64,000 nucleotides of DNA, taken from NCBI GenBank assembly GCA_934271275.1, contig CAKQRD010000007.1:62001-126000 (forward strand), written 5' to 3'. Under the pieces are notes generated by a model. It saw nothing but the letters and a program-made list of their open reading frames with translations, did not search any database and was not told the origin of the DNA. The number at the start of each line of letters is the position of its first letter. Positions within the stretch are counted from its first letter, which is position 1. This DNA is from an uncultured Clostridia bacterium (lineage in GTDB: Bacteria; Bacillota; Clostridia; Christensenellales; Borkfalkiaceae). The position numbers were made by a program, and so were the translations under genes. Shown piece by piece: positions 62,122 to 64,000 of the stretch.

Positions 62122-63282
62122 TTAAAAATAAAATTCGGTTTTCGGAGGGCGAATATCGGTAAGCGCGCCCGTATAATGACGGAGATTATGTTCGACGTAC
62201 GGGTGTTTTAAGCACTCCTCTTCGTTAAGTTCTATGCCAAGCCCCGCTTTGTCGCCGATTTTTATTCTTCCGTTTTCATAAACCAGATTTTCGTCGGTAA
62301 CGAATTTGCGGTATTCGACGTCCGAATACATTATTTCGAGAATACAGAAATTCGGACAGCACGCCGCGAGCTGCAAGGTTGCCGCGTTTGCGACGGGACC
62401 CGAAGGATTATGCGGCGCGAAAGGAATATAATTCGCCTCCGCAATAGCCGCGATTTTTTTAAGCTCCATTATCCCGCCCGCGTGCGAAACGTCCGGCTGA
62501 ATATAGTCCGCCGCGCGAGTTGCAAACAGCCCGTTATAATCGAAACGGGTATACAGCCTTTCCCCAGCGGAAATCGCCACGGGCGATTTATCCCGCACCG
62601 CCTTTAACGCTTCTAAATTATTCGGCGGAACGGGTTCTTCAAACCACATAGGCTTGAATTGTTCGAGTTCTTTCGCTATCTTTATGCCCGTAGGCACGTC
62701 GAATCTGCCGTGTCCTTCTATGAGCAAGTCCACGTCGCTTCCGACCGCTTCTCTTACTTTTGCCACGCATTCGAGTGCGACGTCGAGGTCTTTATTCGAT
62801 ATTTGCAAATAACTTTTTCCGAAGGGGTCCCATTTCATGGCGGTAACGCCGCGTTTAACGGCGATTTTTGCTTTTTCCGCAAACTCTTCGGGAGTTTTCG
62901 CGCCCGAAAACCAGCCGTTGACGTATATTCTGCAATCGTCGTTTACCTTGCCGCCGAGAAGCTGATACACAGGCACACCTAGCGACTTGCCGAGAATATC
63001 CCAAAGCGCGCACTCGACCGCGGAAAGCGCGCTCATAAGCACCGCGCCCCCGCGCCAGTACGCGTCGCGGTAAATATCGTGATAATGCTTTTCTATCGTG
63101 CGCGGATCTTTGCCCACAAGGTAATTTTTAAGATGTTCCACCGCGCCGCAAAGCGCCTTTTCCTTATATTCCAAAGTACCCTCGCCCACGCCGCAGATAC
63201 CCTCGTCCGTATACACCTTCACGAACACCCAGTTCGTTCTGAAACAGTCAACCACGAACGTTTTTACGTCGGTTATTTTCAT
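62122..63282 (-). CDS. Enolase-superfamily sugar-acid dehydratase
   Basis: 386 residues, length of galactonate-dehydratase-like members. Capping domain at the N-terminus, barrel motifs MKWDPFG, the metal ligands in LLIEGHGRFD, WFEEPVPPNN and SAGERL, then QPDVSHAGGI and PHNPSGPVA with a His acting in the proton relay. It dehydrates an aldonate to a 2-keto-3-deoxy acid. D-galactonate is the common substrate of near relatives, but L-fuconate or L-rhamnonate would fit the neighbours. The start overlaps the upstream stop by 4 nt. Confidence 0.83.
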   Translation of the reverse strand: MKITDVKTFVVDCFRTNWVFVKVYTDEGICGVGEGTLEYKEKALCGAVEHLKNYLVGKDPRTIEKHYHDIYRDAYWRGGAVLMSALSAVECALWDILGKSLGVPVYQLLGGKVNDDCRIYVNGWFSGAKTPEEFAEKAKIAVKRGVTAMKWDPFGKSYLQISNKDLDVALECVAKVREAVGSDVDLLIEGHGRFDVPTGIKIAKELEQFKPMWFEEPVPPNNLEALKAVRDKSPVAISAGERLYTRFDYNGLFATRAADYIQPDVSHAGGIMELKKIAAIAEANYIPFAPHNPSGPVANAATLQLAACCPNFCILEIMYSDVEYRKFVTDENLVYENGRIKIGDKAGLGIELNEEECLKHPYVEHNLRHYTGALTDIRPPKTEFYF

Positions 63283-63959
63283 TTTATTTTTATCTCCTTA
63301 TAAATTTCGGGAATCACTACGTTTTTCAGTTTCAGCTCTTTTCCCGTCATATCGTCGAACATTCCGAAATGCGTCGGCACGACGAAGCGCGCTTCAACCC
63401 GCAAAGCGAACCTTTCCGCGTCCGAAACGTTCATATTGTTTCCGCGCCCGTTTATCGGCAGAAAAACCGCGTCGAACCTTTTCTCGGGAAGGCTATCTAG
63501 CACTCTTTCGCTGTACAGCGTGTCGCCCGTAAAATACAGCGTTTTGCCCTCGCAGGAAATTATCGCGCCTATCGCCTCGGGATCGGAATGCTCCGCCTTG
63601 ACCGCGGTAAACAGCGCGCCGCCCGCAGAATAGCTCGTGCCGCTCCTAAAATACACGCAGTTACAATCGGGATAACGCTTTTTCGCCCCGAAAAAAACCG
63701 AAGGCGGAACAAGCAAAGTCGCGCCCGCGTTGTTTTCGAGCAGCTTATCGAGCGTTTCCTCGTCGTAATGGTCTGCGTGCGAGTGGGTTATGACAACCAC
63801 GTTCGGCTTTATTTTAAGAAAGCTCTCGTCGATTTTCTGTCTGCGCCTGTTTTTCGGCTCGATTTTTTCTACCGAATTTGAAAGGTACGGATCTATCACG
63901 AATGTTGAATTCTTACTTTCGATTAAAAAACCGTTCTGTCCTAAAAACGTTATTTTCAT
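63279..63959 (-). CDS. UlaG-like metallo-beta-lactamase-fold hydrolase
   Basis: 226 residues from ATG 63959 (MKITFLGQNGFLIE is the natural family start; a GTG lies at 63980). Zinc/metal motif VITHSHADHYD, then AVKAEHSD, FTGDTLYS and VPTHFGMF supply the remaining ligands. The family includes the L-ascorbate-6-phosphate lactonase UlaG and related lactonases. With a dehydrogenase and an aldonate dehydratase in the same operon, hydrolysis of a sugar lactone is a reasonable inference. The promoter would lie beyond the window edge. Confidence 0.82.
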   Translation of the reverse strand: MKITFLGQNGFLIESKNSTFVIDPYLSNSVEKIEPKNRRRQKIDESFLKIKPNVVVITHSHADHYDEETLDKLLENNAGATLLVPPSVFFGAKKRYPDCNCVYFRSGTSYSAGGALFTAVKAEHSDPEAIGAIISCEGKTLYFTGDTLYSERVLDSLPEKRFDAVFLPINGRGNNMNVSDAERFALRVEARFVVPTHFGMFDDMTGKELKLKNVVIPEIYKEIKIK

Positions 63960-64000
63960 AAAATTTTTACCATTTTGCACAGTTACGTTGATTTATTGTC

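Noticed and set aside
1..64000. Anti-phage defence, toxin-antitoxin or prophage genes
   Set aside because: No nuclease, helicase, integrase, capsid or toxin-like proteins were found; the content is glycan use, signalling and surface proteins.

Overview
The window looks like one contig of an uncultured, probably gut-dwelling Bacillota of class Clostridia. Supporting signs are strong AGGAG/GGAGG ribosome binding sites, many lipoproteins, CUT1 sugar ABC transporters without their own ATPase, a SipW-type signal peptidase with TasA-like substrates, a c-di-GMP-I riboswitch, and Gram-positive polysaccharide-utilisation gene order. Placement below class is not possible from sequence alone. No rRNA, tRNA, CRISPR array, phage or intact transposon was found.

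Region A (1-10.99 kb, minus strand) is a rhamnoside-utilisation operon transcribed from a TTGCAC-N17-TATAAT promoter near 10.98 kb. It runs SGNH esterase lipoprotein, GH78 alpha-L-rhamnosidase, two LplB/YtcP-type permeases, an intercistronic double hairpin, the binding lipoprotein, a BNR/Asp-box surface protein, and a surface protein cut by the window edge. A dead IS3 orfA fragment and a strong terminator separate it from region B.

Region B (11.3-21.6 kb, minus strand) is a signalling and surface-fibre unit. Operon B1 encodes a GGDEF-REC-HD-GYP protein, a family-3 binding lipoprotein, a hybrid histidine kinase and an HPt protein. Operon B2, immediately upstream on the map, starts at a consensus promoter (21551-21580), then has a c-di-GMP-I riboswitch (about 21403-21486) and an intrinsic terminator (21317-21365). 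It encodes a TasA-like precursor, a membrane-anchored relative, a SipW-like peptidase, a second small secreted TasA-like protein and a BspA/DUF285 leucine-rich-repeat protein. I infer a local circuit: B1 sets c-di-GMP and B2 reads it through RNA to make SipW-processed surface structures. This is the most interesting system in the window.

Region C (21.7-29 kb) is mixed: an OPA-like MFS transporter and a divergent GH3 gene with an AraC regulator, two alpha/beta hydrolases, and a PHP-domain protein. It has several scars: a duplicated MFS fragment, a probable GH94 remnant and a possible IS256-type end.

Region D (29-59.4 kb, minus strand) is one very long, tightly packed glycan operon of 17 genes plus a possible 18th. 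From 5' to 3' it encodes a giant modular lipoprotein with a degenerate tyrosine-phosphatase domain, an InlB-repeat lipoprotein, a 44-residue peptide, a second modular surface protein, a sugar-binding lipoprotein and two permeases, an Ig-like surface protein, a DUF4838 lipoprotein, a Big_2-type lipoprotein, GH2, GH95, GH127, GH20, CE15 and FucU. A divergent AraC regulator (59762-60781) sits at its 5' end. GH95 plus FucU point to L-fucose-containing glycans; GH127 and CE15 suggest plant cell wall, while GH20 would also fit host glycans.

Region E (61.3-64 kb, minus strand) is a lactonase-like metallo-hydrolase, an enolase-superfamily sugar-acid dehydratase and an SDR dehydrogenase. The set is what non-phosphorylative oxidation of an aldose such as L-fucose would need. 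A decayed second copy of the metallo-hydrolase lies just downstream.
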